Source of the DNA: Sphingobium chungbukense | Lineage (GTDB): Bacteria > Pseudomonadota > Alphaproteobacteria > Sphingomonadales > Sphingomonadaceae | DNA length: 64,000 bases | NCBI RefSeq assembly: GCF_001005725.1 | Contig: NZ_LBIC01000001.1 | Location: forward strand, 770,501 to 834,500 | Direction of reading: 5' to 3' | In this document: piece after piece, positions 25,772 to 35,772 of the stretch | Position numbering within the stretch: position 1 is the stretch's first letter | How the letters are laid out: each line of letters starts with the position of its first letter | Notes under the pieces: generated by a model | What the model was told of the DNA's origin: nothing | Seen by the model: the letters and a program-made list of their open reading frames with translations, nothing else | Databases searched by the model: none | Made by a program: the position numbers and the translations under genes

Positions 25772-26442
25772 TGCGGGTTCGTTATGGTGCAGCCCTCTGC
25801 TTGGCTCTGCTGTCGGCCTGCGACGGCCGGGAGGAGAGTGCGATCGACAATCTCGCCAATGGCGCCAACGCGGCCCAGGTGGAGAATAACGTCCGGGCGG
25901 AGGCGCAGGCGGTGATGGAACCGCTGACGCCGCCCGCTCCGGGGACAGCGGGGGGCCTTCCGGTCGGGCCACAACCCGTGGTGGAAGAGGATTCGGTCGA
26001 TCCCAAGGGGCCGCAGGGCGCCGCGCAAGTGGTGCAGGGCTATTACGGCCTGTTGGAGGAAAAGCGCTACGACGACGCGCAGGATCTGTGGAACGCCAAC
26101 AGCGCCATCGGCGCCGAGGACGATGCCCGTTTCGCCGCGCGCTTCCGCAATTTCAGCGAGGTGCATGCCAATGTCGGCGCGCCGGGCGACGTGGAGGGCG
26201 CGGCGGGATCGCTGTTTGTCACCGTGCCGGTGCAGGTCTATGGCCGGCTCGCCGCCAATGGCAAGCCCTGGTACCGCCTGCGGCAGGTGACGTTGCGGCG
26301 GGTCAATGACGTGCCGGGAGCCAGCGAGGCGGATCGCCGCTGGCATATCGAGAGCATCGGGTCCTATGAACCGCCCGCGTCGCAAGCGACGGAGACGGGT
26401 AATGCCATCTCCGCCACCGATGGGCTTCTTAAGAAACAGTAG
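25771..26442 (+). CDS. Lipoprotein of unknown function
   Basis: A 223-residue protein with a short signal peptide and lipobox LLSAC (C17). An acidic, Asn/Ala-rich linker leads to a conserved-looking domain from about residue 85: AAQVVQGYYGLLEEKRYDDA resembles the helix of NTF2/SnoaL-like or DUF4440-type domains, followed by strand-rich sequence (FVTVPVQVYGRL). It starts with ATG at 25771, overlapping the stop of the preceding lipoprotein. Frames extending upstream of this start are artefacts. The 3' end overlaps the convergent cyclophilin gene by 14 bp. Confidence 0.72.
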   Translation: MRVRYGAALCLALLSACDGREESAIDNLANGANAAQVENNVRAEAQAVMEPLTPPAPGTAGGLPVGPQPVVEEDSVDPKGPQGAAQVVQGYYGLLEEKRYDDAQDLWNANSAIGAEDDARFAARFRNFSEVHANVGAPGDVEGAAGSLFVTVPVQVYGRLAANGKPWYRLRQVTLRRVNDVPGASEADRRWHIESIGSYEPPASQATETGNAISATDGLLKKQ

Positions 26443-26881
26443 CCTTCAGGATCTTGCCCGGGGTTTTGGGCGGTTCACCCTTGGGCAGGGCGTCGACATG
26501 CTCCATGCCGGACGTGACTTCGCCCCAGACGGTGTACTGGCCATCAAGGAAGGTGGCATCGTCGAAGCAGATGAAGAACTGGCTGTTGGCGCTGTTCGGG
26601 TTCATCGCCCGGGCCATGGAGCAGACGCCGCGGACATGGGGTTCGCGGCTGAATTCGGCCTTCAGGTCGGGCAGCTTCGAACCGCCCATGCCGGTGCCGG
26701 TCGGGTCGCCGCCCTGGGCCATGAAACCGGGGATGACGCGATGGAAGACGACGCCGTCATAGAAGCCGTCCTTGACGAGCTCGGTGATGCGCTCGACATG
26801 GCCGGGGGCAAGGTCCGGGCGCAGCTTGATGACGACGTCGCCGCCGCTGTCGAGGGTAAGGGTCAGGGTTTCGTCGGCCAT
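26429..26881 (-). CDS. Cyclophilin-type peptidyl-prolyl isomerase
   Basis: Catalyses cis-trans isomerisation of proline peptide bonds. It has the cyclophilin core: GVVFHRVIPGFMAQGGD (catalytic arginine in FHR), the SANSQFFICF block, and FLDGQYTVWGEVTSGM. The ATG at 26881 (M-A-D-E-T-L) gives 150 residues with no signal peptide, so it is cytoplasmic. The longer frame to 26923 lacks a ribosome-binding site, whereas AGAGAGG-type sequence (reading GGGAAAAGAGGATC region) lies before 26881. Confidence 0.92.
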   Translation of the reverse strand: MADETLTLTLDSGGDVVIKLRPDLAPGHVERITELVKDGFYDGVVFHRVIPGFMAQGGDPTGTGMGGSKLPDLKAEFSREPHVRGVCSMARAMNPNSANSQFFICFDDATFLDGQYTVWGEVTSGMEHVDALPKGEPPKTPGKILKATVS

Positions 26882-27037
26882 GAAAGATCCTCTCTTGGGG
26901 GAAAAACGCGGATGTCCGTTCATATAGAGCGTAAAGGCGTGGATGGAAGCGCTTCATCGGCGGTTGGGGCATTGCAATTGTGACGAGCATCGGCAAAAGC
27001 AGCGACATGTTACAGGAACCGGACAGTAGGGGACGCG

Positions 27038-28465
27038 ATGAGCGAACGAGCCGATACGGCCGAACCCCGGCCGGACGAATTGGGCGATATTGCCGCTGAA
27101 CAAACCGAATCCCGTCATGACGAGGATGACCGGCTGAAGGGCGAATTCGTCTCCGCCGTGCTGGACGCGGTGGAGGAGGATGACCGGGAGCGCGCGCGCG
27201 AATTGGTTTCGCCACTGCACCCCGCCGACATTGCCGACCTTCTCGAACTGACCCCGACCGAACGGCGCGGCGAGGTTGCGGCCGCCCTGGGCGATCTGGT
27301 CGGCGCGGAGGTTCTGTCCGAACTCAACGATTATGTCCGCGAGGATATTCTCGACGCACTCGCGCCCGAGCAGGTGGCGGAGTTCGCCGCCGAACTGGAC
27401 ACCGACGACGCGGTCGCGATCATCGAGGATATGGAGGAGGCCGACCAGCAGGCCGTCCTCGAAGCGATGGAGCCGGAGGACCGCGCCGCCATCGAAAGCG
27501 CGCTCTCCTATCCCGAGGAATCCGCCGGGCGCCTGATGCAGCGCGATCTGGTCGCGGTGCCGGAGCATATGACGGTCGGGCAGGTGATCGACTATCTGCG
27601 CGATAATCGCGACCTGACGTCGGATTTCTGGGAAATCTTCGTCGTCGACGAAGCCCACAGGCCGATCGGCACCTGCCAGTTGAGCTGGGTGCTGACCTGC
27701 CCGCGCAGCGTCGCCATGGCCGACCTGATGAAGCGCGAACAGACGCTGATCCCGGTCGACATGGACCAGGAAGAGGTCGCGCTGCGGTTCCAGAAATATG
27801 CGCTCATTTCCGCCGCTGTGGTGGACGGCAGCGGGCGGCTGGTCGGCATGATCACCGTGGACGACATCGTCCACATCATCTCCGAGGAGGCGGGTGAGGA
27901 TATCCTCCGCCTGTCCGGCGCGGGTGAGGGCGACATCAACCAGCCGATCTGGGAAACGGTGCGCACGCGCCTGTCCTGGCTGGTGGTCAACCTCGGCACT
28001 GCTATCCTGGCGGCTTCGGTGGTCGGGTTGTTCCAAGGGACCATATCCAAATATGTCGTGCTGGCGGTGCTGATGCCGATCGTGTCGGGCATGGGCGGCA
28101 ATGCGGGAACGCAGACCATGGCGGTGGCCGTGCGTGCGCTCGCCACCAACCAACTCACCAGTTCCAACACCGTCCGCCAGATTCTCCGCGAATTCCGCAT
28201 CGCCTGCGCCAACGGCACGGCGCTGGGCATATTGATCGGGGTGGCGGTGGGACTGATCTATGGCAATCACGATCTGGGGATCGTCATCGCGCTCGCCATG
28301 CTGATCAACAATCTGGTGGCCGGGCTGTCGGGCATATTGATCCCGGTCGTGCTGGACCGGATGAATGTCGATCCCGCCGTTTCGTCCGCCGTTTTCGTGA
28401 CGACGATGACCGACGTGATGGGCTTTTTCTCTTTCCTTGGGCTGGCGACGGTCTGGGGGCTGTAG
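27038..28465 (+). CDS. mgtE: Magnesium transporter MgtE
   Basis: Mg2+-gated Mg2+ channel, 475 residues. The N-terminal MgtE_N domain (about 30-160) has the LHPADIADLLE motif. Two CBS domains follow (about 165-290, with QRDLVAVPEHMTVGQVIDYL and DLMKREQTLIPVD), which sense Mg2+. The C-terminal membrane domain has five helices, including the conserved PIVSGMGGNAGTQTMAVAVR and the pore-lining acidic residues. Complete and of normal length. Confidence 0.96.
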   Translation: MSERADTAEPRPDELGDIAAEQTESRHDEDDRLKGEFVSAVLDAVEEDDRERARELVSPLHPADIADLLELTPTERRGEVAAALGDLVGAEVLSELNDYVREDILDALAPEQVAEFAAELDTDDAVAIIEDMEEADQQAVLEAMEPEDRAAIESALSYPEESAGRLMQRDLVAVPEHMTVGQVIDYLRDNRDLTSDFWEIFVVDEAHRPIGTCQLSWVLTCPRSVAMADLMKREQTLIPVDMDQEEVALRFQKYALISAAVVDGSGRLVGMITVDDIVHIISEEAGEDILRLSGAGEGDINQPIWETVRTRLSWLVVNLGTAILAASVVGLFQGTISKYVVLAVLMPIVSGMGGNAGTQTMAVAVRALATNQLTSSNTVRQILREFRIACANGTALGILIGVAVGLIYGNHDLGIVIALAMLINNLVAGLSGILIPVVLDRMNVDPAVSSAVFVTTMTDVMGFFSFLGLATVWGL

Positions 28466-28507
28466 CCCGCCCTTGACCGGCCTGTTCGGGCACCCGATCT
28501 TTTCGCC

Positions 28508-28906
28508 ATGCCGCTGCACCTCACCAAGATCGCTTTCCAGAGCGAAAGCCCCGCCACGCTCAGGACCTGGTTGGAGAATCATGCGGAGGAGGCGCGGCTG
28601 ACCACGCGCTATCTGCCCAAGCGGGTGGAGGAACTGGCCGGCGGTTCTCTTTACTGGATACACGGGCATCAGCTTGTCGGCCGCAGCCCGATCCTCGGCT
28701 TTCAGGAAACCGGGCAGGGGCGTTACTGGATTCGGCTGGAGCCGCGTCTGATCGCTGTGCGGGCGCAGCCCAAGCGCGCCCATCAGGGTTGGCGCTATCT
28801 GGAAGGCAAGGATGCGCCGCCCGATCTGGGCGCGGGCGAGGTCAGCGACCTTGATGCCATGCCTCCGTCCATGTTGGGGGAGTTGTCGCGGCTGGGCCTG
28901 CTCTGA
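28508..28906 (+). CDS. DUF1489-family protein
   Basis: Conserved alphaproteobacterial protein of 132 residues with unknown function. The typical start MPLHLTKIAFQSES and the middle RYLPKRVEELAGGSLYWI and LVGRSPILGF blocks identify the family. It contains no signal or membrane segment. It follows mgtE by 42 bp, and its stop lies 6 bp before that of the convergent UdgX gene. Confidence 0.88.
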   Translation: MPLHLTKIAFQSESPATLRTWLENHAEEARLTTRYLPKRVEELAGGSLYWIHGHQLVGRSPILGFQETGQGRYWIRLEPRLIAVRAQPKRAHQGWRYLEGKDAPPDLGAGEVSDLDAMPPSMLGELSRLGLL

Positions 28907-28912
28907 AACGGT

Positions 28913-30319
28913 TCAGGTAAGTGCCTTCAACTGCTCGCCTATATGCCGCAATTCCTTGACGAAGCGGGTCCGTTCCTCCACCTTGTGCGCTTCGTCAGGC
29001 ACCCGCAGTAAATAGCTGGGATGCACAGTGATCCAGCCCTGAACCTTGTTTTCCAGCGCGATCGGCGCACCCCGAAGGCGGTTGATCGTCACGGCCTTGC
29101 CCAGCAGTGCGCGTCCCGCCGTGGCGCCCAGGGCAACGATGATGCGGGGTTGGATCAACTCCAATTCCTGTGTCAGCCACCAGCGGCAGGCCTGGATATC
29201 GGGGGTTTCCGGTGTCTGGTGGATGCGCCTCTTGCCGCGCCGCTCATGCTTGAAATGCTTGACGGCATTGGTGACATAGGTTCGCCCCCGGTCGATCCCG
29301 GCTTCCTCCAGGGCCTGGTCGAACAGGCGGCCGGCCGGACCGACGAACGGGCGGCCCGCCAAATCCTCCTGATCGCCCGGCTGTTCGCCGATGAACATCA
29401 GTCGCGCATCCACCGGTCCTTCCCCGAATACCGTCTGTGTGGTGTCGCGATGGAGCGGGCAACGCGTGCAGCCCATCGCCTCCTCGCGCAATGCATGCCA
29501 TGCGGTGGCGGCATTCCCGTGGTGGGTGATTTTCGGGCGGGCGGGCGTGGGCGGCGTGGCGATCATGGCAGCCTCCCGTGCCTGGGCGCCGGCCACCAAT
29601 TCCGGAATAAGCGCGGCTTCAGGCAGGTTGCGCCAATATTTGCGGGGCATTTCGGAAAGCATCGCACCGATTTTGAGCCGTGCCGGATTGAAGATCGCCG
29701 CATAATAACCCTTCCAGATCTGCTCGACCGGATCGTTTTCCGACGCATCCTGACAGGTGGCGCCCGGCCCCTCGGACAACGTTTCACCATCCCAATGGAT
29801 GCTGATCTCGGGCGTCAGTATCGACCATCGCATCGATGCGAAGCGCCGCACGAAGAAGCCGGCATTGGCACGTACGATATGATGCTCCGGCTCGAACCAG
29901 GCGACGAAGCGCGGCCCGTCCGGGGTTGCCAGTTCCCGGAAGCGGACGAAGGCGCGCATCTTGTGCAGATCGCGTCGGACGGCCTTGGCCAACCCCTCCA
30001 CCCTGCGGACCAGCGGATCGGCCCGGTCTTCCAGACTGGCCGGGCGATCGCGCGATTGGATGAGCAAGGCATAAAGCAGCGCAAAACGTTCCGGATCGCG
30101 GTGCAGGATAGCCGTCTCGGCCAGCTCGACGAAGGTGCGTGGGACGAAAAAGGCAGCCGCTTCGGCAGGAGGCGGCGGTTCGTCCGTGGCGAACAGATCG
30201 TCCGCATCTCCGCATTGCCAGACAATGTCGGCCGGTGCCGTTCCGGCTAGGGCAAAGGTGCGCGCGGCCTGGCGCCAACCGTCGAAATCATCCGGCCCGT
30301 TCAGCCGCGCACGATACAT
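28913..30319 (-). CDS. DUF4130-UdgX fusion, uracil-DNA glycosylase
   Basis: Two-domain protein of 468 residues. Residues 1 to about 240 form a DUF4130 / TIGR03915 putative DNA-metabolism domain. The C-terminal domain is UdgX: GCTRCPLH with iron-sulfur cysteines, EQPGDQEDLAGRPFVGPAGR, TNAVKHFK, the UdgX-specific KRRIH loop (363-367), and VHPSYLLR. In characterised UdgX the loop histidine bonds covalently to the abasic site after uracil removal; H367 is in that place. The chosen ATG at 30319 lies 5 bp after the hemerythrin stop. The radical-SAM partner usually found with this protein is at 31269-32519. Confidence 0.93.
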   Translation of the reverse strand: MYRARLNGPDDFDGWRQAARTFALAGTAPADIVWQCGDADDLFATDEPPPPAEAAAFFVPRTFVELAETAILHRDPERFALLYALLIQSRDRPASLEDRADPLVRRVEGLAKAVRRDLHKMRAFVRFRELATPDGPRFVAWFEPEHHIVRANAGFFVRRFASMRWSILTPEISIHWDGETLSEGPGATCQDASENDPVEQIWKGYYAAIFNPARLKIGAMLSEMPRKYWRNLPEAALIPELVAGAQAREAAMIATPPTPARPKITHHGNAATAWHALREEAMGCTRCPLHRDTTQTVFGEGPVDARLMFIGEQPGDQEDLAGRPFVGPAGRLFDQALEEAGIDRGRTYVTNAVKHFKHERRGKRRIHQTPETPDIQACRWWLTQELELIQPRIIVALGATAGRALLGKAVTINRLRGAPIALENKVQGWITVHPSYLLRVPDEAHKVEERTRFVKELRHIGEQLKALT

Positions 30320-30324
30320 GGCGC

Positions 30325-30789
30325 TTAATCGTCCCCTTCCGCGCGCTGCAATTCCGCCGGTTTGCGCCGGGCGAACTGGGTTGCCAGCTCCTGCTCCTCT
30401 TCCGCCGTCAATTCCCTGGCGGTATCCGGGAACATCTCCTCCTCTTCCTCGTCGATATGGTGGAGGTAACGCTTCTTCAGTCGGGCGAAAATACGGTTCC
30501 ATTCCTCGCCGTTGAAGGCAACGCCTTCCAATTCTTCGAGATAATCGTCGATTTCCTTATGTTCCGACACGCTATGCTGGGCATCTTCGCGCAGGTCGGG
30601 CCGCGCCAGCATGGTGGCGTAGAGCGTTTCCTCCTCCGCCGCGGCATGGGCGGTCGCTTCCACCTTGAATTGCTCGAACAGCTTTTCCAGCCGGTCGGGA
30701 TCGTCCTTTGCATCCGACATCTTGTCGAATAGCTGGCGATGGGCGTCGTGATCCTGCTTCAATCGATCGAAAATGCTGGCGTCGGCCAT
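30325..30789 (-). CDS. Hemerythrin-domain protein
   Basis: Four-helix di-iron protein of 154 residues. The iron ligands fit H-x-x-H (HDAH) in helix 1, H-x3-E (HAAAEEE) in helix 2, H-x3-D/E (SEHKEIDDY) in helix 3, and HHIDEEE in helix 4. Such proteins bind oxygen, nitric oxide or iron. It is cytoplasmic with an acidic C-terminal half, and lies between a membrane protein and the UdgX gene on the same strand. Confidence 0.9.
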   Translation of the reverse strand: MADASIFDRLKQDHDAHRQLFDKMSDAKDDPDRLEKLFEQFKVEATAHAAAEEETLYATMLARPDLREDAQHSVSEHKEIDDYLEELEGVAFNGEEWNRIFARLKKRYLHHIDEEEEEMFPDTARELTAEEEQELATQFARRKPAELQRAEGDD

Positions 30790-30842
30790 GGGGCATGCTC
30801 CTTCTTATCCGGAAGGAACAACGAGGGATCGCGGCTTTGGGT

Positions 30843-31139
30843 TCAGCCGAACAGGGCGCGAAAGATGATCGCGACGGGAATCCAGAGCAACCCGCCCATG
30901 ATGCTGGCGGACCAGAGTTGCAGGAGGTCGCGGCGGAAGCGGACGGCCAGCCCGTGGGCAGACAGGCCGCTTTGATCGAGCATCTCCCAGCGCCGTTCCA
31001 ATCCGCGTGCCGCGATGGCAAAGCCGCCGATTGCGATGATGATGCCCAGATGCAGCAGCAGCGAACCGCCCATCTTCGCGACGATGAAGATCTGAAGCAG
31101 GCAGAAAACGACCAGCGCGGCGGCAAGATGGCTGCTCAT
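30843..31139 (-). CDS. Small integral membrane protein
   Basis: Function unknown. From the ATG at 31139 (M-S-S-H-L) it has 98 residues with three hydrophobic segments: AAALVVFCLLQIFIV, LLLHLGIIIAIGGFAIAA, and SIMGGLLWIPVAIIF near the C-terminus. The frame is open further upstream to 31256, but that part is not hydrophobic and lacks a ribosome-binding site. It lies between the radical-SAM and hemerythrin genes. Confidence 0.65.
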   Translation of the reverse strand: MSSHLAAALVVFCLLQIFIVAKMGGSLLLHLGIIIAIGGFAIAARGLERRWEMLDQSGLSAHGLAVRFRRDLLQLWSASIMGGLLWIPVAIIFRALFG

Positions 31140-31268
31140 CCGCCGAGCATACCCCGTGCGGTGCGGTGCGCCATCGTTCCACTTCGTCGCCAAAAATCCG
31201 ACCCTTTCCTTGCGTTGGACAAGAAAAACATGAACCGCCGCACCGATCAACGGCAAAATGCCTGCGAC

Positions 31269-32519
31269 TCATCGAAAAAGCTCATATTGCGCGTCAGGCG
31301 ACGCAGGCCGCCTTTGCAGGTCGAGCCGATCGGCCAACTGGACCGGCCGCCAGTCGCTGGCGATCAGGAAAGGACGCAGTTTGGCGATGCTCCGGGTCAG
31401 CCGCGCGATATCGTCCAGCCGCAAGCGTCGATGGCGGCGGCTCGATATAATGCGCTCCACCGCCTTGACGCCCAGGCCGGGCACCCGCAGCAGCGCCTCG
31501 CGTGGGGCGCGGTTGATATCGACCGGAAAGACGTCGCGGTGCCGCAGCGCCCAGGCGAGTTTTGGGTCGATATCCAGCGGAAGGCAGCCGGTCTCGGGAT
31601 CGGTGGCACTCTCCAGTTCCTGCGCCGAATAGCCGTAAAAGCGCATCATCCAGTCCGACTGATACAGCCGATGTTCCCGCATCAGTGGCGGGCGCTTGAG
31701 TGGCAGCACGCTGCTGGGCGAGGCTATGGGTGAAAAGGCGCTGTAATAGACCCGGCGCAGCTTGTGGCGGCCGTAGAGCGAACTGGCCTGCCGGATGATC
31801 GCGCGGTCGTCCGCCTGGTCCGCGCCGACGATCATCTGCGTCGACTGGCCCGCCGGTGCGAAGCGCGGCGCATGGGCGTAACGGCGGCTGGCATCCGCCC
31901 CGTCCTCGATCGCGTCGCGCATCCCGGCCATGGCCGCCTCGATCCGTCGCTTGTCCTTTTCCGGCGCCAGTTTCCGCAAGCCCTGCTCGGTCGGCAGTTC
32001 GATGTTGATCGACAAGCGGTCGGCATAGAGGCCTGCCTGGTGCGCCAGTTCGGGGTCTGCATCGGGAATGGTCTTGAGGTGGATATAGCCCCGAAAATCA
32101 TGCTCCTCGCGCAGGCTGCGTGCGACCGCGACGAGCTGTTCCATCGTATAGTCGGATGAACGGATGATGCCGGAAGAGAGGAACAGGCCTTCGATATAGT
32201 TGCGGCGGTAGAAATTCAGCGTCAGGTCGACCACTTCCCGCACCGTGAAGCGGGCCCGGCGCACATCGCTCGACCGGCGGTTGATGCAATAATGGCAGTC
32301 GAAAATGCAGCTGTTGGTCAGCAATATCTTGAGCAGCGATATGCACCGGCCGTCAGGTGCATATGCATGGCAGATGCCCATTCCCTCGGTGGAGCCGATG
32401 CCGCCTTTCCGTCCCGATGCACTGTCGCGTTTCGCGGTGCCGGACGATGCGCAGGACGCGTCGTATTTTGCCGCGTCGGCGAGGATTTCCAGCTTTTGCC
32501 GGGTACAAAGGGCGGTCAT
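31269..32519 (-). CDS. Putative DNA modification/repair radical SAM protein
   Basis: Radical-SAM enzyme (TIGR03916-type) of 416 residues. The cluster-binding motif C-x3-C-x2-C is at C71, C75 and C78 (CIFDCHYC). The C-terminal part has a helix-hairpin-helix (LLRVPGLGVKAVERII), which suggests DNA binding. This family usually occurs with the DUF4130-UdgX fusion, which lies two genes downstream here, so the two probably act in one DNA-repair or modification pathway. The substrate is unknown. The N-terminal LEILADAAKYDASC is typical. Confidence 0.93.
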   Translation of the reverse strand: MTALCTRQKLEILADAAKYDASCASSGTAKRDSASGRKGGIGSTEGMGICHAYAPDGRCISLLKILLTNSCIFDCHYCINRRSSDVRRARFTVREVVDLTLNFYRRNYIEGLFLSSGIIRSSDYTMEQLVAVARSLREEHDFRGYIHLKTIPDADPELAHQAGLYADRLSINIELPTEQGLRKLAPEKDKRRIEAAMAGMRDAIEDGADASRRYAHAPRFAPAGQSTQMIVGADQADDRAIIRQASSLYGRHKLRRVYYSAFSPIASPSSVLPLKRPPLMREHRLYQSDWMMRFYGYSAQELESATDPETGCLPLDIDPKLAWALRHRDVFPVDINRAPREALLRVPGLGVKAVERIISSRRHRRLRLDDIARLTRSIAKLRPFLIASDWRPVQLADRLDLQRRPASPDAQYELFR

Positions 32520-32563
32520 GATTGTTCACTATATGTTCGTTTTATCGCTGTCCATAATCCGGA

Positions 32564-34426
32564 TCAGTTTTCCACGGCGTCCAGCACCTGCCGCACTTTC
32601 ACTGCCAGTTGATCCAGCGTGAACGGCTTGGCAAGGAAGGATACGCCGGGGTCGAGCATGCCGTTATGGACGATCGCATTGCGGGTGTAGCCGGTGGTGT
32701 AGAGGATTTTCAGGCCGGGATGGCTTTCCCGTGCCCGGTCGGCCAGCACACGGCCGTTGATGCCGGGCATGACGATGTCGGTGAACAGCATGTCGATCCG
32801 CGGCTGGATGGTCAGCATTTCCAGCGCCTGCTCCCCATCGGAGGCCTGAACGATGATGTAGCCCAGCTCCCGCAGCGAATCGACCGACATATGGCGGACC
32901 CGTTCCTCATCCTCGACCACCAGGATGATCTCCTCCGCCCTTGCACGGGGCAGTTCCGTCGGCATGACCGTCACGCTGCCGATCGCGACATCCGGTCCAT
33001 AATGGCGAGGCAGATATATCTTGATGATCGTGCCTTGGCCGGGCTCGGAATAGATTTTCACATGGCCCCGCGATTGCTTGATGAAGCCGAACACCTGGCT
33101 CAACCCCAATCCGGTGCCCTTGCCGACGCCCTTGGTAGTGAAGAAGGGGTCGAATGCGCGTTCCACCACCTCGGAGGGCATGCCGGTTCCGCTGTCGGTC
33201 ACCGATACCATGACATATTGACCCGCCTCGACGTCGCCATGGGCCGCGACATAGGCATCGTCGAGATGCGCGTTGGCTGTTTCGATCGTCAACCGGCCAC
33301 CTGTCGGCATGGCGTCGCGCGAATTGACGCACAGGTTGATGATCGCGGATTCAAGCTGGCCGGCATCGATGCTGGCGCGCCACAGCCCGCCCGCGAGCAC
33401 GGTTTCGACGCGGATGCTCTCGCCGATCGTCCGGCGCAGCAATTCGGACATGCCGCCGACCAGCTTGTTGACGTCGGTGGGCTGCGGGTCGAGCGGTTGC
33501 TGGCGGGAAAAGGCAAGCAATCGCGCGGTCAGCTGCGCGGCGCGCTGAGCGCCTTCAGCGGCGTTGTCGATGCCCCTGGCGATGCGCGGATCGATGTCCC
33601 GTGTCAGGCGGCGGCGCGCAATGTCGAGCGAGCCGATGACAATGGCCAGCATATTGTTGAAATCATGGGCGATGCCGCCGGTCAGTTGGCCGATGGATTC
33701 CATCTTCTGCATCTGGCGCAATTGTGCTTCGGCGGATTCGCGCTCCTGCCCCTCTGCGATCAGGCGTTTGTTGGCGTCGCTCAGCGCCAGCTGGTTTTCG
33801 GTCGCTTCGGCCACCCGGCGATGGGCAGTGCGCAGCGCGAGGGCGCCCAGCAGCGTGACCAACACGGCGGAAACCGCCATGCCGACCGATACCAGCATGC
33901 CCAGATGATTGTCATTGGCGGTACGGCGTTTGAGCAACAGCGCCTCACGCGCCCGCATCGCCGCCACCTGGGCGCGGATCTTCGCCATCGTGACCATGCC
34001 GGCGTGGAAATCGTCCGGGGCGATCGCTTCGTCCCTGCGGCGACGCTCGATCCCGGTGCGCATCAGGAAAAGCCGGTCGTCGAGCAGGTTTTCCAGCGCT
34101 TCGACAGCTTGCGCCTGGGGCGGATTGTCAAGGATCTCGGCCCTCAGAGCAGCCAGTTCCCCGCGCCATTGGCGGCGGAAGCTGTCATAGGGGCCGAGGA
34201 AGGAATCCTCGCGTGTCAGCATGAACCCGCGCTGGCTGCTTTCAGCCTCCTGCACATGGAGCAGCAGGGTCGAGAGCTGGTTTTCGACGCGCAGCGTATG
34301 CTGGACCCAGATATTGACGCGCTGCTGCACGGCGTAGAGCCAATAGGTACTGCCGACCGCGACGACGACGATCAGTAGCGCCAGCAGCAGCAGGATGATC
34401 GAGCGTTCCGGGCGGATTGCGGGCAT
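32564..34426 (-). CDS. Hybrid sensor histidine kinase with CHASE3 and receiver domains
   Basis: Membrane-bound signalling kinase of 620 residues. An N-terminal helix ([14 protein letters not shown]) and a second at about 180-200 flank a periplasmic CHASE3 domain ([20 protein letters not shown]). The DHp helix has phospho-acceptor H254 in GGIAHDFNN. The ATPase domain shows N ([11 protein letters not shown]), G1 ([10 protein letters not shown]) and G2 (GTGLGLSQV) boxes. A C-terminal receiver follows from about 495, with DEE, phospho-acceptor D in LFTDIVMPG, and K in FLAKPF. The stimulus and the output partner are not visible; no separate regulator lies next to it. Confidence 0.95.
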   Translation of the reverse strand: MPAIRPERSIILLLLALLIVVVAVGSTYWLYAVQQRVNIWVQHTLRVENQLSTLLLHVQEAESSQRGFMLTREDSFLGPYDSFRRQWRGELAALRAEILDNPPQAQAVEALENLLDDRLFLMRTGIERRRRDEAIAPDDFHAGMVTMAKIRAQVAAMRAREALLLKRRTANDNHLGMLVSVGMAVSAVLVTLLGALALRTAHRRVAEATENQLALSDANKRLIAEGQERESAEAQLRQMQKMESIGQLTGGIAHDFNNMLAIVIGSLDIARRRLTRDIDPRIARGIDNAAEGAQRAAQLTARLLAFSRQQPLDPQPTDVNKLVGGMSELLRRTIGESIRVETVLAGGLWRASIDAGQLESAIINLCVNSRDAMPTGGRLTIETANAHLDDAYVAAHGDVEAGQYVMVSVTDSGTGMPSEVVERAFDPFFTTKGVGKGTGLGLSQVFGFIKQSRGHVKIYSEPGQGTIIKIYLPRHYGPDVAIGSVTVMPTELPRARAEEIILVVEDEERVRHMSVDSLRELGYIIVQASDGEQALEMLTIQPRIDMLFTDIVMPGINGRVLADRARESHPGLKILYTTGYTRNAIVHNGMLDPGVSFLAKPFTLDQLAVKVRQVLDAVEN

Positions 34427-34498
34427 GGGGCCGCAAGATGCTGAAATAAGAGGCCGGGGGCAAGCAGGATGCGCCGCGCCCCTTGAAATCGCCGCGGT

Positions 34499-35257
34499 TC
34501 AGCCGCGCCAGCCCGGATCGATCCGGTCGATCCTGCGGACCATCGCCTCGAAATCGGGTACGCCGGGTCCCGCGGGCAATTGCACGCCGGAAAGGTCGCG
34601 CTGGTGGACGGCGATGACATCCGGGGGAATCTCGACGGGCGTCCCGGCTGCTCCGGTGGCGACCTGGATCTCGCAGGCGCGTTGCAGCATCCATTGGGTC
34701 AGAAAGGCTTGCGGCAGGCTCTTCGCCATGACCAGCGTGCCGTGGTTGCGCAGCATCATGATCCGGCGGGCGCCGAGATGCGCGATCAGCCTTTCGCCTT
34801 CCTCCGGCCGAATCGTGACCCCTTCGAAATCATGGTAGGCGATTCTGTCGATGAAGGCGGCGGCATAGAAATTGGTGGCGGTGAGCCCCTCCTGCGTCGC
34901 GCTCACCGCCATGCCGGCTGTCGTGTGGGTATGGATGATGCAATGCGCATCGGGCAGATGGCGGTGGAAGATGCTGTGCTGGGTGAAGCCGGCGCGGTTG
35001 ACCGGATAGGGGCTGCCGTCCAGTACATGGCCATCGATGTCGATCTTGACCAGGTTCGATGCCGTCACCTCGCTGTAGAGCAAGCCGAAGGGATTGATCA
35101 GAAAGGCATTTTCCTCTTCAGGTACGCGCAGGGTGATGTGGTTGTAGATGAGTTCCGACCAGCCCAGATGGTCGAAGACGCGGTAACAGGCCGCCAGTTG
35201 CTGGCGTGCCTCCCATTCGCTGGCGGAGATGGTGGGTTTGGGGACGGCGGTTGCCAT
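34499..35257 (-). CDS. Class II aldolase/adducin-family protein
   Basis: Zinc-dependent aldolase or epimerase fold of 252 residues. The metal-binding HTHTTAG, a later histidine in MMLRNHGTLV, and LGWSELIYNHITLR are characteristic. The substrate is not determined; members act on sugar phosphates, or serve other roles such as adducin-like binding. It is a single gene ahead of rpsU on the opposite strand. Confidence 0.88.
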   Translation of the reverse strand: MATAVPKPTISASEWEARQQLAACYRVFDHLGWSELIYNHITLRVPEEENAFLINPFGLLYSEVTASNLVKIDIDGHVLDGSPYPVNRAGFTQHSIFHRHLPDAHCIIHTHTTAGMAVSATQEGLTATNFYAAAFIDRIAYHDFEGVTIRPEEGERLIAHLGARRIMMLRNHGTLVMAKSLPQAFLTQWMLQRACEIQVATGAAGTPVEIPPDVIAVHQRDLSGVQLPAGPGVPDFEAMVRRIDRIDPGWRG

Positions 35258-35481
35258 GGCGATCCTCCTCCTTGGTTTATGCGGGGACTATCCGCTTTGC
35301 GGTGTCCCGTGTCGAGAGGCGCGGCTTTTGGGTTGAATTTGCGCGACTCTGCTGGTAGGGCGCGCCCCACACGGCGCAGGGTGACCTGCGGCGACTCACC
35401 GCTATTTCATTCGGGCGGCCCGTCGGGAAGGGTTATGTTTCCTGGCGATCCGTCCGTTTTCGACTGGAGTTTGACTGGCTT

Positions 35482-35688
35482 ATGCAAATCATCGTTCGCG
35501 ACAACAATGTCGACCAGGCCCTGCGCGCGCTCAAGAAGAAGCTGCAGCGTGAGGGCGTGTATCGCGAGATGAAGCTGCGCCGTCACTATGAGAAGCCCTC
35601 GGAAAAGCGCGCCCGCGAAAAGGCGGCGGCCGTTCGCCGCGCCCGCAAGCTGGAGCGCAAGCGCGCCGAGCGCGACGGCGTCCGTTAA
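35482..35688 (+). CDS. rpsU: 30S ribosomal protein S21
   Basis: Small ribosomal subunit protein of 68 residues, needed for initiation on some mRNAs. The start [20 protein letters not shown] is typical for alphaproteobacterial S21, followed by a highly basic tail rich in Arg, Lys and Ala. It is complete. The next gene starts 84 bp downstream on the same strand. Confidence 0.97.
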   Translation: MQIIVRDNNVDQALRALKKKLQREGVYREMKLRRHYEKPSEKRAREKAAAVRRARKLERKRAERDGVR

Positions 35689-35772
35689 GGATCGTCGTTA
35701 CCGGGGCGGTCGCCTGATCGTCCCGTTCTTCTGCTGAAAAATACACCCGCACCAACTGCGAGGCCCAGGTTC

